Shown here: piece after piece, positions 1 through 9,409 of the stretch
Layout of the letters: every line of letters begins with the position of its first letter
Numbering within the stretch: the first letter of the stretch is position 1
NCBI RefSeq assembly: GCF_009017495.1
Contig: NZ_CP044991.1
Coordinates: 1 to 64,000, forward strand
Length of the DNA stretch: 64,000 bases
Direction of reading: 5' to 3'
Origin: Deinococcus sp. AJ005
Lineage (GTDB): Bacteria > Deinococcota > Deinococci > Deinococcales > Deinococcaceae
Program-made: the position numbers and the translations under genes
The notes under the pieces: model-generated
Database searches by the model: none
What the model saw: the letters and a program-made list of their open reading frames with translations, nothing else
What the model was told of the DNA's origin: nothing

Positions 1-3000
1 ATGCCTGTCGAGTTCCTGACCGATGAGCAGGCTTCACGGTACGGGCGCTACCAGGGCGATCCCACCCCCGAACAACTCACCCAGTTCTTTTTCCTGAATG
101 AAACCGAACTGACCCTGATCGCTGAACGCCGACGCCCCGAGAATGAGCTGGGATTTGCCGTACAACTCGGCACCCTGCGGTTCCTGGGCACCTTCCTGCA
201 AAACCCATTGGACACGCCTCTTCTGGTGGTGGCGCACTTGGCCCAGCAGCTCCATATCGAAGCAGGCCAATTTACGAAATACGCGGTTCGCAGCGCGACC
301 CGCCACAGCCACCGTCAACGCATCATCGCCGCGCTGGACTACCGCGAGTTTGACCGTTTTCAGACCTTCCGCTTGATCCGTTGGATCTATGCCCAGCTCG
401 CGCTGAGCGCCAGCCGTCCCAGCGTTCTCTTTGATCTGGCAACCGCCCACCTCATCCAGCAGCGCATCGTGCTTCCCGGCGTCACTGTCCTGGCCCGCCT
501 GATTGCCCGGGTGCGCGAGCGATTCACCGCCCGGACGTTCCAGGGCCTCAGCCAGCGCCTCAGTCCAGCGCAGAAGGTCACGCTCAATGCCCTGCTGGTC
601 TTGCCAGAAAAAGACTGGCAAACGCCGCTGGAAAGGTTCCGGACGCCGCCCACACGGGTCAGCACAGCGGCACTCTTTCAGGCCATTCACCGGATCACGC
701 AGATTCGGGACATCGGTGTCAGCACGATTGATCTGAGCGATGTGCCTGAATCCCGGCAGGCCGTTCTGGTGCGTTATGCCCTCACCGTGCGGGTGCAACT
801 GATCGAGCGTCTGGGAGAGGACCGCCGACTGGCCACCCTTCTGGTCTTTCTTCAACATCTGGAGCGCAGCGCCACCGACGACGTGCTGGAGATGTTCAGC
901 CAGGTCATGAACGAGCTGGCCCTCAGGGGCGAGGCCAAACGTAGACGGGAACGCCTGCGTTCCCTGAAAGACCTCGACCAGGCGGCGTTGCTGCTGCGGG
1001 ACGCTGTGGCCGTCCTGCTCGATCCAGATATCCAGCCTGAAGACGTGCGCGCACTGGCCTTTGAGCGCCTCGGAGAAGCCCCCTTGCGGGCGGCCACCCT
1101 GACGGTACAGGAACTCGCCAGCCCGGACGCTGACCCAGCGCCAGAGGTCCTGAGCGGTGCCTACGCCACCGTGCGGCGCTTTCTGCGGAGTCTGCTGGTC
1201 ACCGTGGCCTTCAGCGGCACGGCAGGAGCCAGGCCCCTGCTGGACGCTCTCGCCTTCCTGAAGCGCATGGATGAACTGGGCGGCGGCAAGCCGAGGTGGG
1301 ATGAAGCACCTCGGGGCTTCGTCCCCAAACCCTGGGAACGCCGGGTCTTCCCAGGAAAGGGCGAGGTGGATCATCAGGCGTACACGCTGTGCGCCCTCGA
1401 CCGCTTACGGCACGCCCTGAAACGCCGGGAAGTCTTCGTAGAGCGGAGCCAGCATCACGGTGATCCGAGAGCCGAACTGCTGCACGGAGCTGCCTGGGAA
1501 GACGTGCGCGACGATGTCTGCCGCGCTCTGAACCGCCCGTTGGAAGTACGCGGTGAACTGGAGGCGCTGCGGCTGGAACTGGACCATGCTTACCGTGAGG
1601 TCGAGCGGAACCTTCTCCAGAATAAGGCGCTGACATTGACCGTGCACAGCGGTCAGACCCGGGTGAGGTTAACCTCACCTGAAGCGCTGGACGAGCCACC
1701 GAGTCTCCAACATTTGCGGGCGCAAGTCGCCGCGCGCCTGCCAGTCATTGATCTGGCCGAGTTGCTGATGGAAGTTCATACCTTCACAGGACTGGCCGAT
1801 GCATTTACCCATGTCGCCGACGGACCACCCCGCATGAGTGATCTGCCTTTGAGCATCTGTGCCGTGCTGCTCGCGCAGGCCTGCAACATCGGCTTGAAAG
1901 CCGTGGCAAGGCCGGACGTTCTGGCCCTGACCCTTTCCCGGCTGTCCTGGATTCAGCAAAACTACGTGCGGGCCGACACGATCACCGCTGCGAATGCCCG
2001 CCTGGTCGACGCCCAAGATGAGCTGCCCCTGGCACAGGCATGGGGCGGTGGGGAGGTGGCCTCCGCCGACGGCTTGCGCTTTGTCATCCCGGTCCGCACC
2101 ATTCATGCGGGTTGGAACAGGAAGTATTTTGGTGTTCAGCGGGGCGTGACCTACTACAACTTCACCAGTGACCAGTTCACTGGCTTTCACGGCATCGTGA
2201 TTCCGGGGACGCTGCGGGACTCGCTGTACATCCTGGCGGGCCTGCTGGAACAGCAGACCCGACTTGACCCCCAAGAAATCATGGCCGATACCCACGGCTC
2301 CAGCGACGTGGTGTTCGGGTTGTTCGCCCTGCTGGGGTACAAATTCAGCCCCAGACTTGCCGATCTCCCGGACCAGCGCTTCTGGAGGCTGGACCGGGAA
2401 GCGGATTACGGCGCGCTGGATGACCTGAGCCGGCACCCCCTGGATGAGCGGCTGATCGCCGCCCACTGGGAGGACATGCTCAGGCTCGCCGGGTCACTGA
2501 AACTCGGCAAGGTGGGCGCGGTCAGCGTGATGCGGACCTTGCAACGCGGGGGCAGCCTGTCGAGCCTGGGCCGCGCCGTGGCGGAACTGGGCCGGATCGA
2601 GAAGACGCTGTACCTGCTGAACTATGTCCAGGACGAAGCGTACCGCAGGCGCATCCTGCGGCAGCTTAACCGGGGCGAACAGCGTCATGGTGTGGCGCGC
2701 GCAGTGTTCCACGGCCACAGGGGTGAACTCCGCCAACGATACCGGGAGGGAATGGAAGACCAGTTGGGCGCACTCGGTCTGGTGGTGAATGCTGTCGTCC
2801 TCTGGAACACCCGCTACATGACAGCGGCGCTCGATGACCTGCGTCACACCGGGCAAAGGGTGCTGGAGGAGGACATTGCCCGCTTAACACCGCTGTTGCA
2901 TGAGCATGTGAACATGCTCGGCAAATATGATTTCACCCTGGCAGACGAAATTACCGGGGGCTGTTTAAGGCGCTTGCGCGATCCGAACACTCTGGAAGCC

Positions 3001-3024
3001 TACCTGGAACAGATCAAATTGTAG
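1..3024 (+). CDS. tnpA: Tn3-family transposase
   Basis: Transposase of the Tn3 family, which moves its element by replicative transposition through a cointegrate. The 1,007 residues match the usual family length. The N-terminal part (about 1-170) resembles the DUF4158 region and the C-terminal half (about 560-960) is the DDE core; the acidic residues are best read as D690 (ADG), D763 (DTHG) and E893 in NRGEQRH. The ATG is the first base of the window, so nothing upstream can be judged. No resolvase is visible; if present it lies to the left. The stop is 8 bases from a candidate terminal inverted repeat. The family call is secure; completeness of the transposon is unknown. Confidence 0.95.
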   Translation: MPVEFLTDEQASRYGRYQGDPTPEQLTQFFFLNETELTLIAERRRPENELGFAVQLGTLRFLGTFLQNPLDTPLLVVAHLAQQLHIEAGQFTKYAVRSATRHSHRQRIIAALDYREFDRFQTFRLIRWIYAQLALSASRPSVLFDLATAHLIQQRIVLPGVTVLARLIARVRERFTARTFQGLSQRLSPAQKVTLNALLVLPEKDWQTPLERFRTPPTRVSTAALFQAIHRITQIRDIGVSTIDLSDVPESRQAVLVRYALTVRVQLIERLGEDRRLATLLVFLQHLERSATDDVLEMFSQVMNELALRGEAKRRRERLRSLKDLDQAALLLRDAVAVLLDPDIQPEDVRALAFERLGEAPLRAATLTVQELASPDADPAPEVLSGAYATVRRFLRSLLVTVAFSGTAGARPLLDALAFLKRMDELGGGKPRWDEAPRGFVPKPWERRVFPGKGEVDHQAYTLCALDRLRHALKRREVFVERSQHHGDPRAELLHGAAWEDVRDDVCRALNRPLEVRGELEALRLELDHAYREVERNLLQNKALTLTVHSGQTRVRLTSPEALDEPPSLQHLRAQVAARLPVIDLAELLMEVHTFTGLADAFTHVADGPPRMSDLPLSICAVLLAQACNIGLKAVARPDVLALTLSRLSWIQQNYVRADTITAANARLVDAQDELPLAQAWGGGEVASADGLRFVIPVRTIHAGWNRKYFGVQRGVTYYNFTSDQFTGFHGIVIPGTLRDSLYILAGLLEQQTRLDPQEIMADTHGSSDVVFGLFALLGYKFSPRLADLPDQRFWRLDREADYGALDDLSRHPLDERLIAAHWEDMLRLAGSLKLGKVGAVSVMRTLQRGGSLSSLGRAVAELGRIEKTLYLLNYVQDEAYRRRILRQLNRGEQRHGVARAVFHGHRGELRQRYREGMEDQLGALGLVVNAVVLWNTRYMTAALDDLRHTGQRVLEEDIARLTPLLHEHVNMLGKYDFTLADEITGGCLRRLRDPNTLEAYLEQIKL

Positions 3025-3032
3025 TGCGGGTC

Positions 3033-3070
3033 ACTAGAGTAATTCGCTGTTCCTCTTCTCAGGTCTCCCC
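3033..3070. repeat. candidate right terminal inverted repeat of the Tn3 element
   Basis: Just past the transposase stop, the minus strand reads GGGGAGACCTGAGAAG at the outer end and continues to about base 3033. Tn3-family ends are about 38 bp, start with GGGG and lie close to the tnpA stop, so this is the natural candidate. The matching left end is outside the window, so it cannot be confirmed. A 5-bp target duplication would begin at 3071. Confidence 0.5.
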
Positions 3071-3195
3071 GTCTATTTCCACTTCCCAACCGGGTGAACT
3101 GCAATTCGCAACACAGGACAAAGTTTTTTTCTCCCCATGACAAGACTTGGGCAGGCTTCTCACCCCCCGTCAGCCCCACGTCGGCATGATCAGGT

Positions 3196-4050
3196 ATGTC
3201 ACTCCACCCCTTGTTGTTGGCAGGGGCGCTGCTTCTCGGCAGTGCCCAAGCTCAGTCCACCGCCACGCCCGCCGCATCGGCCCAGGAACTGCTTCAGCGC
3301 GTCGCGGGTGACGGTCAGGCCGGGCCAGAGGTGCTACTGGGCACCGCTCCCGCCGATCTGCTTGCCACGCTGCCCCCCGGCAGCCGGGTCATCGGCACCG
3401 TCACCTTGACCGGTCTCCCAGGGCGTGGACCGAACACCACCACGGTCTACCTGGACTCGAAGCTGACACCGGGCCGGGTCATCGCCCACTTCGCCGCCGC
3501 CCTGGGGCCGGACTGGAAACAGGCGAGCAATGAACGCTCCCCCTTTGAAGCGCAGGGTGGGTTTCAGCAGGGCTTACCGCCCAGCAACATGACGTTTTAC
3601 CGCACCACGCCGCCGCAGGTGCTGCGGGTCTCCACAACGGTTGTCGGCGCGGTGACGCGGGTCAACCTGAGTCAACAGGTAGACGAGGATGTGGAGCGCA
3701 TCTTGCCTTACTTGAGTGCGCCGCCGCCTGTGCCGCCGGGCTATCTCACCCTGCCCAAACTGAGTGCGCCGGAAGGCAGCACCGTGAGTCAGACCGGGAT
3801 GAGCAACGGCGCGGACGGCGTCACCCAGAACGCGCGGATTGAGACCACGCTCAGCCGTGGAGCCCTGATGGCGCACTACACCGCGCAGCTTCGCCAGGCG
3901 GGCTGGACCGTAGTGACCCAGGCGAACACCCTAGTGGCATCCAGCACCATCTGGACGTTCAAGCAAGAGGGCCGGGACCGCATCGGTATCCTGGTGATCG
4001 CGGGAACCTCGCCTTACTCGGGCACGCTGGTCTCCCAGGGCAGCCGCTGA
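3196..4050 (+). CDS. secreted hypothetical protein
   Basis: A 284-residue protein of unknown function. The start MSLHPLLLAGALLLGSAQA is a classical Sec signal peptide with an AQA cleavage site, so the mature protein should be periplasmic or exported. No lipobox is present. The body is polar, with two stretches that look like repeats of one fold: 'PGRVIAHFAAALGPDWKQ' near residue 95 and 'RGALMAHYTAQLRQAGWTV' near residue 220, each a helix followed by a strand. It is the first of a run of exported proteins reaching to base 10255. I do not recognise a family. Confidence 0.8.
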   Translation: MSLHPLLLAGALLLGSAQAQSTATPAASAQELLQRVAGDGQAGPEVLLGTAPADLLATLPPGSRVIGTVTLTGLPGRGPNTTTVYLDSKLTPGRVIAHFAAALGPDWKQASNERSPFEAQGGFQQGLPPSNMTFYRTTPPQVLRVSTTVVGAVTRVNLSQQVDEDVERILPYLSAPPPVPPGYLTLPKLSAPEGSTVSQTGMSNGADGVTQNARIETTLSRGALMAHYTAQLRQAGWTVVTQANTLVASSTIWTFKQEGRDRIGILVIAGTSPYSGTLVSQGSR

Positions 4051-4087
4051 AGCTCAGGACAGTTGGGTCAAGCACCAGAGACGCGAT

Positions 4088-4618
4088 TTATGGCAGGGTG
4101 CGCGGCTCGTCCAGCGTGATGGCGGTGAACAGATGGGTGTCATCGGTGAAGCCTGTGATCTCAAAGCTGAGGTTTCCAGCGCTGAAGATGGCCGAGGAGT
4201 CATAGTGCCAGTCCGTTGGGTTGCCTCCTGGCCCGTCGGAGTCAAAGGTGGCGGTACTCAAGCGCCAGGGAGCGAAATACGTGGCGTCCGCGCCACCTGT
4301 GGGCAGTGAGACTGTAAACCAGCCCCCGCCGCCTGCAAGCACTGGTAATTCAGTCTGCACACGGTAGATTGGCAGGCTCAGGCTTACTCTTGGATCTATC
4401 GGCCACTCCAGTTCATCTCGCTCCAGGCGGGTGATGGTCACTTGAACCCCGGTTGCTGGCCCCTCACGCCACTGCGTGGGGGCGGACACCCGCACGCCGT
4501 CAAGTCCGCTGACACTGGTGCCAGGGCGCAACAGGTGGCTGGAATGGGTCTGGGTGGGGGCGCAGCCAATGGCCCCAGAGCAGGACAGGGCGACGAGGAA
4601 TATCCAAGGGCGCTTCAC
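4088..4618 (-). CDS. putative lipoprotein
   Basis: A 176-residue protein starting MKRPWIFLVALSCSGAIGC; the hydrophobic stretch ending in GAIGC is a lipobox, so lipid attachment at C19 is likely. The rest is beta-rich (many T/V/S/G strands) with no known motif. It runs opposite to the exported protein at 3196-4050, and the two genes converge with a 37-base gap. Function unknown. Confidence 0.75.
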   Translation of the reverse strand: MKRPWIFLVALSCSGAIGCAPTQTHSSHLLRPGTSVSGLDGVRVSAPTQWREGPATGVQVTITRLERDELEWPIDPRVSLSLPIYRVQTELPVLAGGGGWFTVSLPTGGADATYFAPWRLSTATFDSDGPGGNPTDWHYDSSAIFSAGNLSFEITGFTDDTHLFTAITLDEPRTLP

Positions 4619-4810
4619 ACGCTGCTCGGCAGGATTATGGCGTGGGACGTGTCGTTGAATGAGGGCCGCAGGGGCCTGCCAGCCCTAGCGCGGCGGCGCA
4701 GAGAACCAGGACTGGCTGAACTGGCGGCGCTGGACACAAGCAACAGGCAACTCAAAGCACGCATGGCTGAGGTTAGCGTGGTGGTGCGGGCATCACGCGG
4801 GTTGTCAGAA

Positions 4811-6658
4811 TCAGTTCAAGGCCCCCCACTGCCCCACCAAGCGCTCCAGGAACGGCGGCACCTCGCCTACCTCGCGTATGAAGGTGGCTGCACTCGCGCG
4901 GGACAGGATGCGCGCCGCCGCCCGCCCCTTGACCTGATACGTCGCGTTCAGCAGGAAGGTGTGCAGGCCCTCGTCCAGCGGGTCCAGAGGCAGCAGGCGG
5001 TCTGCCAGCGAGATGCACTTGTCGTACTGACCGGTCTGAAACCAGTCCTCCATCGTTTCCAGGCCCACCTGGGTGATCCACCGACTCAACCGTTCACGCT
5101 CCCTCTGCGCCCACTCACTTGCGGCGGCGGGCAGAAACACCACGTTCTCCGGCGCAGGCTGCGGCCATGCGCCCCGGCGCAGCGCCGCTTCAAGTTCTTC
5201 GACATCCCAGACCAGTGCCGCCTCACCCTGCAAACGGTAGCGTCCCTGCGCGGCCTCGAAGCCGATGACCAGCCCAGGCACCCGCGCGGCGATGTCCACC
5301 CGCACCTGATGAAAGTAATTTTTGGACCGCTTGGGGGGAACGTCAGGGAAGAGGTCACGCTGCACGTCCTTCAGGGTGACTGCGCCGGAACGGCGCAGGT
5401 AGCACAGCACCTCCACAGCGCGGCCCAGGCGGAACCGGACGCGCCCGCCGTCCAGCCACAGCCCAGCCTCGCCCAGCGTTTTCAGACTCAGGCGGGACGC
5501 AGGAACCTTTCCCAATAGCGTCAGACGCTCAAAGGCGGTTTCAGGCTGAGCCAGCAGGTGCTCAAGGGTCTGGGGCAGCAGCGGCCATTCCGGGATCAGC
5601 AAAGGAGGGGTTCCCGTCTGTGCAGCCAACTGAGCGGCGTGTTGCAAATGATGGAAGCGCTGATCAGGCTGCGCCTCTGCAAGAGCCAACCAGACTGGAA
5701 TGGCCTTGACCAGATGACCCGCCTGCTCCAGACCCTCAGCAGAGCGCTGGAGCCGCAACACGCCCAGGGGATCGCCCTGGCGGCTGAGCCACTGTCCCGC
5801 GCGGTGGTCTAGCAGCAGACGGTCATAGGTGTCCTTTGCCAGATGATCGGCGCGCGACAGATACCGCCGGGCCAGGGCGTCCTGCCCCGAAGCGGTCATC
5901 AGGGCCAGCAACTCTGTCAGCACCATCAGTTCCTTGACCGGATCGCTCAAGATGCTGGACAGCACGGCTTCCAGAATGAACTGTGCCTCGGCCCAGCGTT
6001 CCTGACTGCGCCACAACACGGCGCGTTCCAACTCCCGGAGCGGAGCGACGGTGGCGGAGGTGATGCAATCAAGCTGCACCTGCGCCTCCTCTGCCCGGCC
6101 CAGGACGATCAGGTACCCAGCGCGGCACAGCGCCACATACTCACGCTGCCGGGGCCGGGCGTATTCGGCAGCAAAGTCCAGGTAGGCCAGCGCGCGGCCA
6201 TAGTCGCCAAAGTGGCCGTGGAGGTGGCCCAGCAGCGTCACCACGGCCACCTGGACCCGTTCCGGGGCATCGCTGGCCAGATGCCAGGCTTGCTCGGCCA
6301 ACTCGAAGAGACGGTCTCTGGAATCGCCGAGCAGCCAGGCCAGCCGTGAGCGCTCGCGGTACCACAACGCCGCGTCGGCGTCAGGCAGGGCTGCCGGGTC
6401 AATACTTTCCAGCGTTGCCAGCGCGCGGTCCGTCGTCCTGTTCAGGAGCTGCACCGCCGAGAGGTGAATGCCCGCCGCCATGTCACCCCCCAGGGTGGCC
6501 TGTCTGAGGCGCAGTTCGGCCTCGGGAAGCTGGACCTCATGCGTCAGACAGATACCCACCCAGCGCAGGTCCAGCGGCGTGGGGCAGGGCAGGGTGCGAA
6601 ACAGGGCAATACCACCGGCGTAATCGTCCCGGTAGGCTGCGTCCCGCACCTGGCTCAT
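4811..6658 (-). CDS. TPR protein with winged-helix domain, probable transcription regulator
   Basis: A 615-residue protein read from the ATG at 6658 (MSQVRDAAYRDD); the frame is open further upstream, but that extension is low quality and runs into the divergent lipoprotein gene. Residues about 1-380 are TPR-like helical pairs. From about residue 400 comes a winged-helix region of the OmpR/BTAD type ('VRFRLGRAVEVLCYLRRSG...LKDVQRDLFPD') followed by a BTAD-like helical tail ('YDKCISLADRLLPLDPLDE'). Such proteins act as DNA-binding regulators in the cytoplasm. The start lies 67 bases from the start of the divergent lipoprotein gene, which may be a target. The target is inferred, not shown. Confidence 0.8.
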   Translation of the reverse strand: MSQVRDAAYRDDYAGGIALFRTLPCPTPLDLRWVGICLTHEVQLPEAELRLRQATLGGDMAAGIHLSAVQLLNRTTDRALATLESIDPAALPDADAALWYRERSRLAWLLGDSRDRLFELAEQAWHLASDAPERVQVAVVTLLGHLHGHFGDYGRALAYLDFAAEYARPRQREYVALCRAGYLIVLGRAEEAQVQLDCITSATVAPLRELERAVLWRSQERWAEAQFILEAVLSSILSDPVKELMVLTELLALMTASGQDALARRYLSRADHLAKDTYDRLLLDHRAGQWLSRQGDPLGVLRLQRSAEGLEQAGHLVKAIPVWLALAEAQPDQRFHHLQHAAQLAAQTGTPPLLIPEWPLLPQTLEHLLAQPETAFERLTLLGKVPASRLSLKTLGEAGLWLDGGRVRFRLGRAVEVLCYLRRSGAVTLKDVQRDLFPDVPPKRSKNYFHQVRVDIAARVPGLVIGFEAAQGRYRLQGEAALVWDVEELEAALRRGAWPQPAPENVVFLPAAASEWAQRERERLSRWITQVGLETMEDWFQTGQYDKCISLADRLLPLDPLDEGLHTFLLNATYQVKGRAAARILSRASAATFIREVGEVPPFLERLVGQWGALN

Positions 6659-6725
6659 GGGATCAGGATACCGCGCAGCACACTGCTCAACGCCTGCAAA
6701 CCGGCCCCCCTTTACACTGGAGGGC

Positions 6726-7154
6726 ATGCGACATAGCTCAATGCGGCAACGCTTCGGCCTGGGCCTGAGTGGCATCGGTCTGGCCCTGCTCGCTTCCTGC
6801 GCCACCCTGCCCGGCATCAGTTCCGCAGGGGTGGACTTCGGCACCGATGGGAATGCGGCGACGCGTGAGGTGGGTTTTTCGGGGAATACCCAACTCAGGG
6901 TTCGCTCTGAACGGTTGGACCAAGCCACCGCCAGCGCCGTCAAGGCGGGGACGTTATTTATTGGGGACCAGGGCTTCAGCCAGGGAGAGCTGTTCACCGT
7001 CGAGACGGACTCGCGGTATCAGTGGGTGGTGACCTCACCCTGCAAGGTGCTGCCACAAGACAAGAGCGTTGTGATGCGTTATGAGCTGTACGGGGAGGGC
7101 GGCGCAGTGGTTCAGCAGAACAGCTTGAACATCATCAGACTCGGCCCCTGCTAA
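6726..7154 (+). CDS. small lipoprotein, paralog of the one at 8946-9356
   Basis: A 142-residue protein with signal and lipobox ('GLALLASC'). The ATG at 6726 follows GGAGG by a few bases, which decides the start; the frame is open upstream. The C-terminal 60 residues align with the protein at 8946-9356: LFIGDQGF against LFVGAQAF, then MRYELYGEGG against FKYEVYDQKG, and both end in a cysteine. Two cysteines in the mature domain (in the 'SPCKV' stretch and the last residue) are shared and may form a disulfide. Function unknown. Confidence 0.8.
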   Translation: MRHSSMRQRFGLGLSGIGLALLASCATLPGISSAGVDFGTDGNAATREVGFSGNTQLRVRSERLDQATASAVKAGTLFIGDQGFSQGELFTVETDSRYQWVVTSPCKVLPQDKSVVMRYELYGEGGAVVQQNSLNIIRLGPC

Positions 7155-7216
7155 ATATTCCTCCTAAATGGCACCGCCCGCCTGCCCCGCCACCCTCGTT
7201 CACATCAGGAGTTCCC

Positions 7217-7324
7217 ATGCGTCATCTGTCTCTCGGTCTCGTCGCCATCACCTCCCTCAATCTGACCCTTTGTGCCAGAACCGATTCCTCCATCATCACG
7301 GGCCGCCTGAAGGCACAGCCATGA
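7217..7324 (+). CDS. 35-residue peptide coupled to the downstream lipoprotein
   Basis: A short frame of 35 residues beginning MRHLSLGLVAITSLNLTLCA. It has a strong ribosome site (AGGAG at 7207-7211, 5 bases before the ATG), and its stop overlaps the next start as ATGA (7321-7324), typical of translational coupling. The peptide itself looks like a lipoprotein signal ending in TLCA. It may be a tiny lipoprotein (as lysis proteins or entericidins are) or only a leader that controls translation of the 7321 gene, whose own ribosome site is weak. Confidence 0.5.
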   Translation: MRHLSLGLVAITSLNLTLCARTDSSIITGRLKAQP

Positions 7325-8778
7325 AGACTCTGCTCCCCGTCTGCCTGGCCCTGGGCCTGCTCAGCGCCTGTGGCAACGAGTACAAGCCGGTAGAACTCCC
7401 CATGACGGACCCGAACGTGCTGTCCGGGCAGTGGCAGGGGCAACTGACGCAGCAGCACAGCATCGACGTGATCCATTCCACAGCCAGCCGCGTGTACGTC
7501 AAAGATCAGCAGGCGTTAGAGGTGTTCGACGTTCAGACAGGGAAGGTGCTGGCCAAGCAACTGCTTCCGTCGCTGTCGTCCCAGGTGATCTGGCGTGCAG
7601 ACGGCGTGCTACTGGCCCTGCGTGAGCCGAAGGGGAATCAGGCGGAAATGGTCCAGTACGACGCCCAGACGCTGGCCCCGTTGCCCAGTTGGCCCCTGCC
7701 CCAGGGCAACCCCAACGCCTGGAGCCTCAGCCGCGATGGGGAGACCGCGTTGTACGGGCTGTACGGCGAGGGCACGGGAGGGCAGCAGGACTACGACACC
7801 CGCACCCGCGAGAAGCGGCCCCTGGCCGCCCTGCCGTCTGGGCTGGCGGTCATGGCGCTGAGCGCGGACGCCACCTGGGCCGTGGTGGGGATGGTGGGTC
7901 AGCGCCCGGAAGGCCGCCCCGTTCAGGTACAAAACCGCCGGGATGGCCGCCGCTTTGAGGTCCCGGCCCGCCCCGCGCCCGCAGGCTGTGACCGGCGGGG
8001 CGGCGTGGGCGTGGGCATCGAGTCGATCAAAACCGCGACGGGCGAGGAGCGGCTGCTCCTCACTTCTCCAGATGGGCTGGTTCAGGTCCGCAGCGCGTCG
8101 GGTCAGCTCCAGCGTGAGATCGCCTTGTGGTCCTGCGAGGCAGTGAATCTTGAACCGGTCTCCGGGCAGCCGGATCAGGTGGTCTACAGCGTCGGCACCG
8201 TGGACCGCCAGAATTCCTATGTTCCGTTCACGCTGAGCGAGGTGGGCCTGCTGGACCTGAACAGCGGCCAGAAAGTTCAGCAATACCGCGTCGGCTCTAC
8301 AGAATCCGTTCAGGCCACTCCCTCCGGCTTCCTGGCGGTGACCCGGCCCACGAACGGCACACCCGCTGCGCCCGCAGACGAAAACTGGCGGTTCCAGACC
8401 TGGGCGGGGGGGAAGTGGAACGTTCCTACCGTGGACTCCACCCTGAAGCTCGATCTGACCACCACGCGCGTCAGCGACACCGAGGCGAGGACGGCGGGGA
8501 CGGCCACCTTGAATGGCCGCACCCTGACGGTGAGCGGCAAGATCACCACCTTTGACCTGAAACTCAAGGCCCAGGCCCGGCCCTTCATGCCGTACCTGGA
8601 AGCCACCCTGGAGTTGTCGGATGGCCAGACGACGGTGGGGCGGCTGGAGCTGTTCAACGCGCTGGGGATCAAGAGCGTCGAGCCGCCGATCCATGATGCC
8701 TCGAAGATCCCGGTCTACCGCGTGCGCTACATACAGGACGACGGGAGCGTGATCACGGGCGAGGTGAAACGGCCTTAG
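7321..8778 (+). CDS. lipoprotein with beta-propeller-like domain
   Basis: A 485-residue protein starting MKTLLPVCLALGLLSACG; LLSAC is a lipobox. Residues about 40-360 read as repeated blades (strand patterns such as 'ASRVYVKDQQALEVFDVQTGKVLAKQ' style segments) like PQQ/WD-type propellers. The last 120 residues form a separate beta domain ('TRVSDTEARTAGTATLNG', 'LEATLELSDGQTTVGRLELF'). The ATG sits inside the stop of the 35-residue upstream frame. It probably faces the periplasm or cell envelope. Function unknown. Confidence 0.8.
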   Translation: MKTLLPVCLALGLLSACGNEYKPVELPMTDPNVLSGQWQGQLTQQHSIDVIHSTASRVYVKDQQALEVFDVQTGKVLAKQLLPSLSSQVIWRADGVLLALREPKGNQAEMVQYDAQTLAPLPSWPLPQGNPNAWSLSRDGETALYGLYGEGTGGQQDYDTRTREKRPLAALPSGLAVMALSADATWAVVGMVGQRPEGRPVQVQNRRDGRRFEVPARPAPAGCDRRGGVGVGIESIKTATGEERLLLTSPDGLVQVRSASGQLQREIALWSCEAVNLEPVSGQPDQVVYSVGTVDRQNSYVPFTLSEVGLLDLNSGQKVQQYRVGSTESVQATPSGFLAVTRPTNGTPAAPADENWRFQTWAGGKWNVPTVDSTLKLDLTTTRVSDTEARTAGTATLNGRTLTVSGKITTFDLKLKAQARPFMPYLEATLELSDGQTTVGRLELFNALGIKSVEPPIHDASKIPVYRVRYIQDDGSVITGEVKRP

Positions 8779-8820
8779 CGGCAGCCATGCAGGTGCTTCC
8801 TTGAACAAAGGGGGAATACG

Positions 8821-8949
8821 GTGAACCTCAGTTTTTATCGGGGGGCACCCCTGGTCAGCAGCATCGGTTTAGCCAGGGCGACGGGCCAGGGGAAAGTGGC
8901 CGGTCTCGTTCAAACTCAAAAAATTCTTGTGTCACCGGGAGAGAAATGA
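8821..8949 (+). CDS. possible 42-residue frame coupled to the next lipoprotein
   Basis: A GTG frame with GGGGG a few bases upstream; its stop overlaps the start at 8946 as ATGA. The geometry repeats that of 7217-7324. The peptide has no recognisable signal or motif, so it may be chance or a translational leader. Confidence 0.25.
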   Translation: MNLSFYRGAPLVSSIGLARATGQGKVAGLVQTQKILVSPGEK

Positions 8950-9356
8950 AACTCAACGCTGTGATCGGCTTGATGGCCTTGACGCTGTTCTCGTGCGGCA
9001 AGTTCCCCGTCGCCAATGACCTGTCCCTCTCCTTCAGCACTCCTGTCGAGTCGTTCTCCACGGCGCTTAACACCAACGCTGATGGGCGGTTCAACGTGCT
9101 GGTCCGCACGGACGCCCTGCCTGCCGGTGTGGTGGCCCAGGCGGTCTCGGCCAAACTGTTCGTGGGTGCCCAGGCGTTCCAGGGATCGTCTTACCCGGTG
9201 GAGCCGGACAACACGTTCTACCAGTTCAATGTCGGCAACCGGTGTGGCCCCAGCCTTAAGGGGAAAGATGTGACCTTCAAATACGAGGTCTACGATCAGA
9301 AGGGGACGGTCCTGCGGCAGAAGTCGGTCACCGTACCGTCCATTGACGGTTGCTAG
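8946..9356 (+). CDS. small lipoprotein, paralog of the one at 6726-7154
   Basis: A 136-residue protein starting MKLNAVIGLMALTLFSCG, with a lipobox at LFSC. GGGAGAG precedes the ATG. Its C-terminal half aligns with the lipoprotein at 6726-7154 (see there), including the cysteine in 'GNRCGP' and the C-terminal cysteine, so the two arose by duplication in the same cluster. Function unknown. Confidence 0.8.
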   Translation: MKLNAVIGLMALTLFSCGKFPVANDLSLSFSTPVESFSTALNTNADGRFNVLVRTDALPAGVVAQAVSAKLFVGAQAFQGSSYPVEPDNTFYQFNVGNRCGPSLKGKDVTFKYEVYDQKGTVLRQKSVTVPSIDGC

Positions 9357-9409
9357 GTTGACCACGTCGTGACATCGAAGTCAACACTGCTCGAAATGAG
9401 GTGAACCGT

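Noticed and set aside
34..1374. Large antisense ORF of 446 residues inside tnpA
   Set aside because: It is the shadow of the transposase in a GC-rich gene; the forward frame has the full Tn3 domain order.
4442..5518. 358-residue plus-strand ORF opposite the regulator gene
   Set aside because: Shadow of the minus-strand TPR/winged-helix gene; no signal or domain.
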